Assembly (NCBI GenBank): GCA_002389905.1
Contig: DGRE01000033.1
Span: 1 to 64,000 of the forward strand
DNA: 64,000 nt
From: Hungatella sp. UBA4396
GTDB taxonomy: Bacteria; Bacillota; Clostridia; Lachnospirales; Lachnospiraceae
Direction: 5' to 3'
Shown here: positions 8,454-16,631 of the stretch, one piece after another
How positions within the stretch are numbered: the stretch's first letter is position 1
How the letters are laid out: each line of letters begins with the position of its first letter
The notes under the pieces: generated by a model
Databases searched by the model: none
What the model saw: the letters and a program-made list of their open reading frames with translations, nothing else
What the model was told of the DNA's origin: nothing
Translations under genes and position numbers: made by a program

Positions 8454-9539
8454 TTATGAAATTTTCCCTGCAATCAAATCTCCCATCTCAGTGGTAGAGA
8501 CCTGCTTGCAGCCCTGAGACATTATGTCTCCGGTCCGGCAGCCTTCTGATAACACCTTTTCTACTGCCGCTTCTACTGCATCTGCTTCTTTATCCAAGTC
8601 AAAGGAGTAGCGCAGCATCATAGCTGCTGAAAGGATGGTGGCTATGGGGTTTGCAATGTTCTTTCCTGCAATGTCAGGTGCAGAGCCGTGACTTGGCTCA
8701 TACATTCCGAATTTGCTTTCATTCATGCTGGCCGAAGACAGCATTCCGATGGAACCGGTGATCATGCTGGCCTCGTCGGATAAAATGTCTCCGAACATGT
8801 TTTCCGTCAGGATTACATCAAACTGGCCTGGATTCATAACAAGCTGCATGGCACAGTTGTCAACCAGCATGTGGGTTAAGGTAACCTCAGGATAATCCTT
8901 TGCCACCTCTTCCACCACATTTCTCCAAAGCCTGGAGGAATCCAGTACATTTGCCTTATCCACGCTGATTACCTGCTTCCTGCGCTTCATGGCAATATCG
9001 AAAGCCTTAATGGCGATTCTTCTGATTTCATTTTCATTATAAGTGAGGGTGTCAACGGCAGTTCTGACGCCGTCTATTTCCTTGGTATACCGGTCTCCAA
9101 AGTAAAGACCGCCTGTCAGCTCTCTCATAATGACCATGTCAAAGCCGTCTCCGATGATCTCTTTCTTTAAGGGGCAGGCTTCAGACAATTCTTTATAAAG
9201 ATAAGCAGGACGGATATTTGCAAATAAATTAAGGCCCTTGCGGATTGCCAAAAGCCCCGCTTCAGGTCTTAAATGAGGGGCCACATCGTACCATTTGGAA
9301 TTTCCCACATCTCCGCCTACTGCTCCAAGGAGAACAGAGTCACTGTTTTTTGCGGTTTCCAGGGCTTCCTCTGTTAAGGGAACGCCATGGGCATCAATGG
9401 AAACACCGCCCATTAAAACCTCTGTATACAAAAACTCATGACCGAATATAGTTCCCACCTTATCAAGGATCTTTTTCGCCTCTCCAATGATTTCAGGTCC
9501 AATCCCATCACCGGGGATAACTGCAATGCTGTAATTCAT
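8454..9539 (-). CDS. leuB: 3-isopropylmalate dehydrogenase
   Basis: It oxidises and decarboxylates 3-isopropylmalate in leucine synthesis, using NAD and a divalent metal. The 361-residue protein has IAVIPGDGIGPEII at the N-terminus, RELTGGLYFGDRY near residue 140, the metal-binding segment ENMFGDILSDEASMITGS near 245, and the NAD-binding loop EPSHGSAPDIAGKNIANP. It is the first gene of a six-gene unit and sits behind a roughly 180-base leader with hairpins. leuA and leuCD are not in the window. An RBS, GGGAGAA, precedes the ATG. Confidence 0.95.
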   Translation of the reverse strand: MNYSIAVIPGDGIGPEIIGEAKKILDKVGTIFGHEFLYTEVLMGGVSIDAHGVPLTEEALETAKNSDSVLLGAVGGDVGNSKWYDVAPHLRPEAGLLAIRKGLNLFANIRPAYLYKELSEACPLKKEIIGDGFDMVIMRELTGGLYFGDRYTKEIDGVRTAVDTLTYNENEIRRIAIKAFDIAMKRRKQVISVDKANVLDSSRLWRNVVEEVAKDYPEVTLTHMLVDNCAMQLVMNPGQFDVILTENMFGDILSDEASMITGSIGMLSSASMNESKFGMYEPSHGSAPDIAGKNIANPIATILSAAMMLRYSFDLDKEADAVEAAVEKVLSEGCRTGDIMSQGCKQVSTTEMGDLIAGKIS

Positions 9540-9564
9540 CTTTCATTCTCCCTCTATATGAGTT

Positions 9565-9607
9565 ACAGTCCAGTTATGTAAAAGCTTTGAAAGCATAACC
9601 TGACTGT
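9565..9607 (-). other. Leader hairpin before leuB
   Basis: Arms 9565-9578 and 9594-9607 pair over 14 positions with a small central internal mismatch. It lies between the promoter and leuB. No T-run follows, so it is not a canonical terminator; no T-box consensus is present. Confidence 0.5.
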
Positions 9608-9654
9608 AGCTATGATATGTTACTGTGTTAAAGTATTTGTTCTCATTATATAGA

Positions 9655-9683
9655 TTATGAGAAGCCTTTTTAGCTTCTCATAA
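9655..9683 (-). other. Leader hairpin overlapping a tiny ORF
   Basis: Perfect 11-bp arms 9655-9665 and 9673-9683 enclose a 7-base loop. The arm sequence TTATGAGAAGC resembles that of the promoter palindrome (TTATGAAAAC). A start-to-stop mini-ORF Met-Arg-Ser (9670-9681, minus) sits on the first arm with AAAGGGAG upstream. Confidence 0.5.
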
Positions 9684-9712
9684 AAGACACTCCCTTTAAT
9701 GTCATCCCTCCG

Positions 9713-9760
9713 ATTATGAAAACTTGTTTTCATAATAGAACATTTATCGGGATTTTTCAA
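9713..9760 (-). promoter_or_regulatory. leuB operon promoter with overlapping palindromic operator
   Basis: The minus-strand promoter is TTGAAA (9755-9760), a 17-bp spacer, and TATTAT (9732-9737). A perfect palindrome with 11-bp arms and 2-bp centre (9713-9736) covers the -10 and the expected transcription start. That position is typical of a repressor operator. The repressor is not identified in the window. Confidence 0.75.
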
Positions 9761-9845
9761 CTAAAATCATATAAATTTGATGGAAAACAGTATATAAGAT
9801 TGGAATTGAAACTATAAGCTCCGGTTATGAAAGAACTTCCGGCAA

Positions 9846-10712
9846 TCACTTTAATGCCAGTTTATTGACTTTATAATAGAACATATACTGCTGGAGAATC
9901 CCTGCATACCCCTGGTACTTCTTAAGAGGAAAGCCCTGGGGATAATGTTGTTCCAATATCTGTTTTACGTGGGTATCCACCGGAAAAGCACCGATGTGAT
10001 GAAGCCCGAACAGACAGATACAGTCCGCCACCTTCTTTCCTATGCCGTATTGTTCTGTCAGCATGGAATGGGCCTTTTCATAGTCCTGCTTCTTTAAATC
10101 GTGAAGCCACATATCTCCAGGCTCTCCGCTGCATTTTTCAGCTATAGACCATATGTATTTATCCCTGTATCCAAGGCCCAGACCCGAAAGACCGGAAGTT
10201 CCTGCTGCTGCAATGGTCTCAGGCTGGGGAAAGGTGTAATAGCTCCTTTCCTCCTCTTTCCAGGTTCCGCCGGCAGAAGCCGCCAGACCGGTTCCTGTCC
10301 TTTGAACTCCGAACCTGCAGCACAGGGCCTCAACACTTCCCGTGATCCGGGTAATGTTGTTGTTTTGTGAAATCAAAAAGGTCACAATCATTTCCCAAAG
10401 GTCCTGATTCAAAATCCGCACGCCCCAGCCCAGCTTAACAGCCTCTCTAAGGTAAGCATCCTCCGACTCCACATTCTTTTTATATCCGCTGTAATCCGTC
10501 TGCAGGTCAAAGTAACCGGACCATATTTCCCGGAACTCTTCTTCCCCGCAGGAAAAGAGAAAGCAGTCCTCTTCTATCACCGCCTCCACATAATTCCCGG
10601 CTGCGGCAATGGACCAGACGCCATGATTGTCCTCTCTCCTTCTGATCCGGAAGCATTGGCCTGATCTGGCAATCTGTTCTAAATCCATATCCTTTATTGA
10701 AATCCGGTACAT
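9846..10712 (-). CDS. 8-oxoguanine DNA glycosylase (OGG1 type)
   Basis: It is predicted to excise 8-oxoguanine from DNA. The 288-residue protein has the N-terminal OGG domain (GQCFRIRR near residue 17), the segment FLISQNNNITRI near 115, the catalytic lysine in LGYRDKYIWS, the helix-hairpin-helix segment EQYGIGKKVADCICLFG, and the catalytic Asp in AFPVDTHVKQIL. It starts 28 bases after the HAD gene and ends the hydrogenase-greA-MATE-HAD-ogg series. The 306 bases after it hold the leuB control region. Length and motif order are normal for Firmicute Ogg proteins. Confidence 0.9.
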   Translation of the reverse strand: MYRISIKDMDLEQIARSGQCFRIRRREDNHGVWSIAAAGNYVEAVIEEDCFLFSCGEEEFREIWSGYFDLQTDYSGYKKNVESEDAYLREAVKLGWGVRILNQDLWEMIVTFLISQNNNITRITGSVEALCCRFGVQRTGTGLAASAGGTWKEEERSYYTFPQPETIAAAGTSGLSGLGLGYRDKYIWSIAEKCSGEPGDMWLHDLKKQDYEKAHSMLTEQYGIGKKVADCICLFGLHHIGAFPVDTHVKQILEQHYPQGFPLKKYQGYAGILQQYMFYYKVNKLALK

Positions 10713-10740
10713 GACAACGATCTCTCCATTCTATCAGCCA

Positions 10741-11367
10741 TTACAAAACTGGCTGGCTTTCGTTTAAACAAGATAACACTTCTCTAAGCTTCTTTACATC
10801 TCCGTCTGCAAAACAGTATCCATCCATTCCGCAATCCCTGGCTCCCTCAATATTCATAGGAAGGTCATCGATAAAAAAGCATTCCTCCGGCTTTAAACCG
10901 AACCGGTTAAAGAGATGGGCGTACATTTCCTTCTGAGGCTTTATGTACTTCACCTCTGCGGAAAATAAGGTTCCGTCAAAGTGGCTGATTCCGGGAATCA
11001 TATGGCTGCATTCCAAAAGCCGCAGGGAGGCATTGGAGCACAAATAAATCCCATATCCCTTTTCCTTAAGCTCTGCCACCAGCTCCTCCATTCCCTCAAT
11101 GGGCCATAGATTGTATTCGTGCCAGTGCTTCATGCATAAAGCTGCCATTTCCTTTGCGTGATCTGTTTCCAGACGGGCCTGCATTTTCTTAAGGGCAGTC
11201 TCTTCCGGCATCAGGCCCATATCCAGAAAAATCCACTCCGGCGAATCAAACACTGCGGCAGACACTGCCTTTCTCTCCGCCTCATCCTCAATAAAATGAT
11301 GGCACACCTTATTCCCTTCATAATTTACCAATACTTTTCCCATGTCAAATACTATATTTTTAATCAT
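10741..11367 (-). CDS. HAD superfamily hydrolase, YihX-like
   Basis: This is a 208-residue cytoplasmic phosphatase of the HAD subfamily IA. Motif I is IVFDMGKVLVNY, with Gly in place of the usual second Asp, as in YihX-type sugar-phosphate phosphatases and related groups. Motif II is LCSNAS near residue 105, and motif III/IV are KYIKPQKEMY and CFFIDDLPMNIEGA. The start is the ATG at 11367, one base after the MATE stop and with the RBS (AGGAGAGATG) inside the MATE coding end. The longer frame to 11463 overlaps MATE and is rejected. The physiological substrate is unknown. Confidence 0.85.
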   Translation of the reverse strand: MIKNIVFDMGKVLVNYEGNKVCHHFIEDEAERKAVSAAVFDSPEWIFLDMGLMPEETALKKMQARLETDHAKEMAALCMKHWHEYNLWPIEGMEELVAELKEKGYGIYLCSNASLRLLECSHMIPGISHFDGTLFSAEVKYIKPQKEMYAHLFNRFGLKPEECFFIDDLPMNIEGARDCGMDGYCFADGDVKKLREVLSCLNESQPVL

Positions 11368-11368
11368 T

Positions 11369-12709
11369 TCATCTCTCCTGTAATAGTTGATTTTTTTTCT
11401 TAAACCAAAAATAATAAGGAACCTCTGCAAGGAGCATACAGATCCAGCCAATGAAGCTGGCAACGGCCACTCCCTTTATTCCCATAACCGGAACCAGGAA
11501 GTAAACAAAGACTACCCGGACTGATATCTGGATCAATGTGGAGATCAGCGTAATGGACATGTTCCCCATTCCCCTGAAAAAGCCTTGTATTCCATTGGTA
11601 AACGCAGGAACCAGATAGAAAAATGCCATAAGGCTTAGATATTCTACCCCTGCTGCCACCATGCCCTTGTCTCCCTCCGAGACAAATAACCTCATGGCAG
11701 GCTCTTTTATAAGAAGAACCAAACCGCAGATCAGAACCCAGTAACAGACTTCAAGAGCCAGTCCGGTCCGAAATCCCTTTTTCACCCGTTTTCCGTCTCC
11801 TGCTCCCCGGTTCTGAGCCACAAAGGTCATCATTCCGGCCCCAATGCTTTGCTCCGGGATAAGCGCAAAGTCTTCCACCCGGTTTACTGCATGAAAGGCT
11901 GCAATGGTACTGACACCCAAAGGATTGATAAAGCCCTGAATCAAAAGCTTTCCAATGGGCTGGCAGGACTGCTGCAAGGCTGTAATGGAACCGTGCCGTA
12001 AGGTCAGGCCCAAGAGCCCCCGGTCCATATGAAATTCGCCTCTGGCAAGCTGAAGAAAGGGGACCTTCCTATATATGTATCCTACACACAGGATTACAGA
12101 GAACGCCGCCGAAATATTGGTAGCAAGTGCCGCTCCAAAAACGCCCATATGAAGCTGGGATACGAAGATCACATCCAAGATTCCATTGAGCACCGAAGCT
12201 GCTGCCAAAAAACGGACCGGGGTTTTGGAATCTCCCACACTCCTTAAAGCGGAAGATACTGCATTGTAAAAAAAAGTAAAGGGCACTCCTAAAAATATAA
12301 CCCGAAGATACAGGGTTCCCTCTTTCATGACCTCCTCAGGAGCACGAAGAAGCTTCAGTATATTAGGAGAAAAAATTGCCCCTAAAGCTGCAATAATCAG
12401 GGAAAACCAGACTCCAAACATCAGAACTGTTGCTGCCTCCCGTTTCACCTTATCGTAATCCCCTGCTCCAAAGAATTCACTCATCAGCACTGAGGCACCG
12501 ATGCAGATTCCCGAAATTCCCAGAATTACAATGGTCATCACCGGGCCGGACGTACCCACTGCTGCCAAAGCCTGTTCTCCGGCAAAACGTCCCACCACAA
12601 TTGAATCTACAGCATTATAAGTAAGCTGAAATAAGTTTCCCAAAATCAGTGGAATGGAAAATCCGATCAGGTGGGATGAAATATTTCCTTTTGTCATATC
12701 CTTCATCAT
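11369..12709 (-). CDS. MATE family efflux transporter
   Basis: A 446-residue cation-coupled exporter with about 12 membrane helices arranged in two homologous halves. Family segments include GFSIPLILGNLFQLTYNAVDSIVVGRF at its first two helices (long hydrophobic block from residue 13) and VNRVEDFALIPEQSIG at the start of the second half. It follows greA by 22 bases and precedes the HAD gene by one base, so it is cotranscribed. The substrate cannot be read from sequence. Two adjacent ATGs (12709, 12706) are possible starts behind GGAAGGG. Confidence 0.9.
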   Translation of the reverse strand: MMKDMTKGNISSHLIGFSIPLILGNLFQLTYNAVDSIVVGRFAGEQALAAVGTSGPVMTIVILGISGICIGASVLMSEFFGAGDYDKVKREAATVLMFGVWFSLIIAALGAIFSPNILKLLRAPEEVMKEGTLYLRVIFLGVPFTFFYNAVSSALRSVGDSKTPVRFLAAASVLNGILDVIFVSQLHMGVFGAALATNISAAFSVILCVGYIYRKVPFLQLARGEFHMDRGLLGLTLRHGSITALQQSCQPIGKLLIQGFINPLGVSTIAAFHAVNRVEDFALIPEQSIGAGMMTFVAQNRGAGDGKRVKKGFRTGLALEVCYWVLICGLVLLIKEPAMRLFVSEGDKGMVAAGVEYLSLMAFFYLVPAFTNGIQGFFRGMGNMSITLISTLIQISVRVVFVYFLVPVMGIKGVAVASFIGWICMLLAEVPYYFWFKKKNQLLQER

Positions 12710-12731
12710 TTAAACCAACCCTTCCGGCGGA

Positions 12732-13235
12732 TCAATAGCTTCTCAGCTTATCGCTTCCGTCATCCTTTGTATTTTCCAGCCGTTTTACCACTACATAATA
12801 ACCAGCTTTATCGCTGATTTTTACATAAACTCTGTCTCCTGCTTTGCGGCCCATAATGGCCCTTCCCAAAGGAGAATCCGGGGTGATCAGTCCCTTCATG
12901 GAATTTCCCCGGACCGTGGTAACCAGTTTGTAGGTTTCTGTCTCGTCATCCTCTTCAAAATATAAGTCAACCGTATTGTAAAGGCCAATTTCATCCTCCT
13001 TAGAGTCATCGGATACGATCTGGGCCGTACGGATCATCTTCTCCAGATACCGGATTCTGCTTTCGTTCTGGTTCTTGTCCTTTTTGGCAGCATGGTATTC
13101 AAAGTTCTCGCTTAAGTCCCCGTGGGCCCTGGCCTCCTTGACAGCCTCCAGGGCTTCCTTGCGGACCACCAGTTTTCTATGATCGATTTCTTCCTGTATT
13201 TTCTTGATGTCGTTTTCTGTCAATTTGTCAAACAC
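12732..13235 (-). CDS. greA: Transcription elongation factor GreA family
   Basis: It rescues backtracked RNA polymerase by stimulating transcript cleavage. The 167-residue protein has the N-terminal coiled coil carrying the acidic tip HGDLSENFEYHAAKK (near residues 38-52) and the C-terminal FKBP-like domain with LITPDSPLGRAIMGRKAGD. It lies 25 bases after the hydrogenase-like gene and 22 before MATE. The N-terminus reads MFDKLTENDIKKI and the length is slightly above the usual 157-160 residues. A GreA paralogue elsewhere cannot be excluded. Confidence 0.9.
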   Translation of the reverse strand: MFDKLTENDIKKIQEEIDHRKLVVRKEALEAVKEARAHGDLSENFEYHAAKKDKNQNESRIRYLEKMIRTAQIVSDDSKEDEIGLYNTVDLYFEEDDETETYKLVTTVRGNSMKGLITPDSPLGRAIMGRKAGDRVYVKISDKAGYYVVVKRLENTKDDGSDKLRSY

Positions 13236-13260
13236 GCTTTAAGCCAGCCTTTCCTTTTTC

Positions 13261-14502
13261 TTATATTGTCCTGCTGAAAAAATCTGTTTCCTCTAACAGG
13301 CTTTCAATGGTGTCCATTCCAAGGCGATGCAGCAGCTCAATGACATATGGATTTTCAGCAGGATGCTGATAAGTTGCCTTCTCTCCGTATTCATTGACCA
13401 GCTCGGTTCCCAACTCCATTCCTAAGATGGACCTGGGGCCTCCTACGCAGCCGCCTACACAGCCCATTCCTTCATAAAAATTGGCTTCAATATTTCCAGC
13501 CATAATATCCTGAATCATCTTCCTGCACGCAGGCACTCCATCGGCATGCTTGGTGCGGATCTTTGTTTTCTTGTTGGGATTGATGGCCCTTACGGTATAT
13601 TCCACTGCTTCGCTGACCCCGCCTTTTCTGGCGTAAATTCTTCCCGCTTTGGAGGAGTGGTCTTTCTCGCTCTCTTCCATTACAGCAGGATCAATTCCCA
13701 GGGCATCAAAGATGTTCTTTGTTTCCTGGAAGGTGAGTACAAAGTCAACATCTCCTGCCAAATCCTTTTCTCTGGCCTCTGCTTTTTTTGCAAGGCATGG
13801 ACCTATGAATATGGTCATGGCATCGGGGTGGAGTGCTTTTACTACTCTTGCACAGGCAATCATGGGAGAGACTGAGCCAGGAACGTGGGGGAGGAGTTGA
13901 TTGTAAACCTTGCGGATCATGCCGATCCACATGGGGCAGCAGCAGCTTGTAAGCTGGAAATCATTGATGTCGTTAATGTTTTTGTCAAATTCTAGGGCCT
14001 CTTTTAGTGTGAGGATGTCCGCAAATAAGGCAACCTCCAGCATTCCATCGAATCCTACCTCTTTTAATGCATTTCTCAGCTTGCCGGGTGTGACTTCACT
14101 GGAGAACTGGCCTAGAAATGCAGGGGCAATCATGGCGTAAACCAGGCTTTTGGAACTTCTGATGGCTTTTAGTGCCGGAATGATGTCGGTGGTGGCGGTT
14201 AGTTTTTCACTGGCGCAGCCCTCGATGCAGTTTTCGCAGCCCAGGCAGAGTTCAGGGTATACCTCTACTCCATCGGGTCCCATGGTTAAGGCTCCGAAAG
14301 GACAGCGGTTTAAGCATTCTTCGCCTTCAGATTCGGAACAATTGCATGTTCCGGTGCGGAATACGATGGGGTGTTTCTTGGGGTTTAAAAGGCAGTCTAA
14401 GTGGTTGGAGTCGTAGGAGTGTTCGTCTTCCGGCGCCAGATCTGGCTTGTTGTCCAGTGCTGCTTTGACTGTGCTTTCGTATAGTTCTTTAAAGGTTTGC
14501 AT
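13261..14502 (-). CDS. [FeFe]-hydrogenase-like iron-sulfur protein
   Basis: This 413-residue protein combines an N-terminal ferredoxin-like part (CLNRCPFGAL; CLGCENCIEGC, residues about 65-105) with an H-cluster-type domain. The three hydrogenase signatures are present in altered form: TSCCCPMW (L1), GPCLAKKAEA (L2, without the usual MPC and final Glu) and GMGCVGGCVGG (L3). The family includes catalytic, putative sensory and Nar1-like members, and this one best fits the divergent, non-bifurcating group. No hydE/F/G maturases or partner subunits are nearby. It heads a unit with greA, MATE, HAD and ogg. Hydrogen production, sensing or another redox role remain open. Confidence 0.8.
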   Translation of the reverse strand: MQTFKELYESTVKAALDNKPDLAPEDEHSYDSNHLDCLLNPKKHPIVFRTGTCNCSESEGEECLNRCPFGALTMGPDGVEVYPELCLGCENCIEGCASEKLTATTDIIPALKAIRSSKSLVYAMIAPAFLGQFSSEVTPGKLRNALKEVGFDGMLEVALFADILTLKEALEFDKNINDINDFQLTSCCCPMWIGMIRKVYNQLLPHVPGSVSPMIACARVVKALHPDAMTIFIGPCLAKKAEAREKDLAGDVDFVLTFQETKNIFDALGIDPAVMEESEKDHSSKAGRIYARKGGVSEAVEYTVRAINPNKKTKIRTKHADGVPACRKMIQDIMAGNIEANFYEGMGCVGGCVGGPRSILGMELGTELVNEYGEKATYQHPAENPYVIELLHRLGMDTIESLLEETDFFSRTI

Positions 14503-14748
14503 AAATACCTCCTGCGTATAGGCTTTGATCTTGGTGTGGTGTTTTTAAATAGGTATTTATCAGATCGTATAATTACCATTATAATACCTTTTCTTACTTC
14601 TTGCTATACCGAAAAATGGAATTTAAATCTTCCTCATTAACTTATATAGAAAAGGTTCTGCAAAAATAGCCTTATTTGCTGTTTTTGCAAAACCCCTTAT
14701 TTAAATAGCCTTGATAGCCTTCTGTTACTGATTTTACTATATTCTGCA
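14503..14748. other. Intergenic region, hydrogenase-like promoter and HicB end
   Basis: No gene is seen. A TATAAT-like -10 on the minus strand near 14575-14580 lacks a convincing -35. A hairpin at 14660-14688 (GCAAAAAYAGC arms, one mismatch) follows hicB and may end its transcript, although its T-run is short. Confidence 0.4.
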
Positions 14749-15093
14749 TTACTTTGTCAGCTTATATAAGGCCAATGTATTAAGACTTACGCCTTCCCGC
14801 TCCGCTTCTATTGCAAGCCTTTGATGCAGGGACTTAGGCAGCCTTAAGTTAAATCTGCCGCTATAGTCTCCTGTGCTCTCGGGCATCGGAATCGGTAGGC
14901 CATTTTCTAATTTCACTTCTAAATACCCTTCCATAGCTTCATTAAGGCTTTCATATAATTCTTCCAATGTATCGCCTGTACTTTGGCAGCCATCCAACTC
15001 CAGGATTCTACCGTAGAAATAATGGCCGCTTTCATCACTTATTTCCTGTACTAATCTCGTATATGGGAGTTTCATATAATCCTTAGCTTCCAT
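14749..15093 (-). CDS. hicB: HicB-type antitoxin
   Basis: A 114-residue antitoxin with an N-terminal partial RNase H-like fold (YFYGRILELDGCQSTGDTLEE, residues about 25-45) and a C-terminal ribbon-helix-helix DNA-binding segment (SGRFNLRLPKSLHQRLA). It would neutralise HicA and repress the pair's promoter. It follows hicA by 48 bases in the usual toxin-first order. Codon use resembles that of neighbouring genes. The pair stands alone between the rpsI terminator region and the hydrogenase-like gene. Confidence 0.88.
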   Translation of the reverse strand: MEAKDYMKLPYTRLVQEISDESGHYFYGRILELDGCQSTGDTLEELYESLNEAMEGYLEVKLENGLPIPMPESTGDYSGRFNLRLPKSLHQRLAIEAEREGVSLNTLALYKLTK

Positions 15094-15141
15094 TGCCTGC
15101 GCTCCTTTCCTGCCTGATATATTATATCCAGATCAGGGGAA

Positions 15142-15369
15142 TTACTCTCCTATCCGGTTTAGTATATCCATTACATATACCTTCTTTAACGGGTTTTCCT
15201 GCTTTATTGTTGTCAGGTCACCAGTTTCTTTGTTTAAGTACTGCTTGTGGCTTCCTTTTTGTCTCACTGCTTCATACCCATAAGCATTAAGTACCTTTTC
15301 AGCTTCTTCCGGCCGTATGCCGTTTGGCTGCCGTTTCATCTTATCTATTATTTTTTGTACGCTTGGCAC
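15142..15369 (-). CDS. hicA: HicA-type mRNA interferase toxin
   Basis: A 75-residue toxin with a double-stranded RNA-binding-like fold. The expected catalytic His lies in RQKGSHKQYL near residue 42, followed by the family segment NPLKKVYVMDILNRI. Known HicA proteins cleave mRNA when unopposed by HicB. The length is normal and no truncation is visible, so the module appears intact. Its upstream region (15370-15434) is short and borders the nested inverted repeats after rpsI. Confidence 0.88.
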   Translation of the reverse strand: MPSVQKIIDKMKRQPNGIRPEEAEKVLNAYGYEAVRQKGSHKQYLNKETGDLTTIKQENPLKKVYVMDILNRIGE

Positions 15370-15434
15370 TTATTTCGGCCCGCTCAAAACTACAGTACTA
15401 TATTTGGTACTGATTGTCAATGTTCTGGTCTTTG

Positions 15435-15597
15435 GCAGTTTCCGTTATCTGCGAATGCAAGAAATAACCTCGATTCCGCTTCGCTCCATCTCGGTCATTT
15501 CTTGCATTCCAATGAACAAAAATGCATATAAAAAAGCCCCTTTGAATGCAAGCATTCAGGGACTTTTCCATATGCATTTTTGTTCGCAGATAACTGC
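15435..15597. repeat. Nested inverted-repeat structure containing rpsI terminator
   Basis: Three paired elements nest here. The outer arms 15435-15455 and 15583-15597 match over 15 bp with a 6-base insertion in the left arm. Hairpin A pairs 15453-15465 with 15497-15509 (13 bp). Hairpin B pairs 15514-15529 with 15570-15585 (16 bp), and its inner stem (AAAAG-CCC around GAATGC/GCATTC) plus a T6 run on the minus strand makes a good rho-independent terminator for rplM-rpsI. The outer arm ends exactly at the rpsI stop. A three-way junction or a small non-autonomous element is possible. Confidence 0.7.
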
Positions 15598-15990
15598 TTA
15601 TCGTTTTGAAAACTGCGGAGCGCGACGAGCTGACTTTAAGCCGTATTTCTTTCTCTCTTTTGCTCTTGGGTCTCTTGTTAAATAACCGGCTTTCTTAAGA
15701 ACTGGACGATAGTCCGCATCTGCCTGAAGCAGAGCTCTTGAAATACCGTGTCTGATTGCACCGGCCTGTCCGGTGAATCCACCGCCGTGAACATTTACTA
15801 AAATGTCAAACTTATCAACATTTTCTGTAGCAACCAACGGCTGACGAACAACAACCTTTAATGTTTCAAGACCTAAATACTGGTCAATGTCTCTCTTATT
15901 GATGGTGATTTTGCCTGTACCCGGCACTAAATATACTCTGGCGATAGATTTTTTTCTTCTGCCTGTTCCGTAAAATTTTGCATTAGCCAT
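15598..15990 (-). CDS. rpsI: 30S ribosomal protein S9
   Basis: S9 (uS9) contacts the P-site tRNA through its basic C-terminal tail. The 130-residue protein shows YGTGRRKKSIARVYLVPG at the start, GGGFTGQAGAIRHGISRAL in the middle, and the tail KYGLKSARRAPQFSKR ending in the conserved SKR. It follows rplM by 28 bases and is ended by the hairpin at 15514-15585. Length is typical. Confidence 0.97.
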   Translation of the reverse strand: MANAKFYGTGRRKKSIARVYLVPGTGKITINKRDIDQYLGLETLKVVVRQPLVATENVDKFDILVNVHGGGFTGQAGAIRHGISRALLQADADYRPVLKKAGYLTRDPRAKERKKYGLKSARRAPQFSKR

Positions 15991-16018
15991 GATAACTTCC
16001 TCCTTTCAGCACCTCTGA

Positions 16019-16453
16019 TTAAAATTTGATTTCTAAAACTTCTGGCTTCTGAGCAGCATTCACATGCTCTGGGCCTGCATATACGTGAAGTTTTGTAATC
16101 ATGCTTCTTCCTAAAGGTCCCTTTGGAAGCATACCCTTAACTGCTAATTCCATTACTCTCTCAGGTTTTTTAGCCAGCATCTCTCTCAATGTGGTTTCCT
16201 TCATACCGCCCACATAATCAGAGTGGTGATAGTAAATCTTCTGGTCAAGCTTCTTGCCGGTTACAGCAATCTTGTCTGCGTTAACAACGATCACATAATC
16301 GCCGCAATCCATATGCGGGGTATAGATCGGTTTATTTTTTCCTCTTAATACTTTAGCTACTTCTGAAGCCAAACGTCCTAATGTATGTCCTGCAGCGTCA
16401 ACTACGTACCATTTTCTTTCAATCGTTGCTGGACTAGCCATAAAAGTCTTCAT
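16019..16453 (-). CDS. rplM: 50S ribosomal protein L13
   Basis: L13 (uL13) is an early-binding 23S rRNA protein. The 144-residue protein begins MKTFMASPATIERKW, with GRLASEVAKVLRGKNKP near residue 27 and the C-terminal signature MLPKGPLGRSMITKLHVYAG. An AGGAGG RBS precedes the ATG. A strong promoter lies about 115 bases upstream, so rplM-rpsI has its own start even though it follows the ecf-truA genes. The leader (16454-16562) may fold as an L13-type autoregulatory leader; this is inference. Confidence 0.97.
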   Translation of the reverse strand: MKTFMASPATIERKWYVVDAAGHTLGRLASEVAKVLRGKNKPIYTPHMDCGDYVIVVNADKIAVTGKKLDQKIYYHHSDYVGGMKETTLREMLAKKPERVMELAVKGMLPKGPLGRSMITKLHVYAGPEHVNAAQKPEVLEIKF

Positions 16454-16568
16454 GGGATAACCTCCTGTAAATTCTGGTTTTATTCATCATAACTGGATTT
16501 AAGTTATATTCAAAATATTCACTCCGGGGCATTGGCTTGAACATTTTTGCCTAACGTCACAGTTATAC

Positions 16569-16597
16569 ATTATATTACACTCAGCCGGCTGTGTCAA
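16569..16597 (-). promoter_or_regulatory. Consensus promoter for rplM-rpsI
   Basis: TTGACA (16592-16597), a 17-bp spacer, and TATAAT (16569-16574) on the minus strand give a perfect sigma-A match in the gap after truA. Confidence 0.9.
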
Positions 16598-16631
16598 CCT
16601 CTTTTCCTTCAAAAAATGAAGGTTTTCAACT

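Noticed and set aside
9540..9845. A T-box riboswitch before leuB
   Set aside because: No GGTGG-ACCGCG-type T-box sequence or specifier arrangement is present; the region has palindromes instead.
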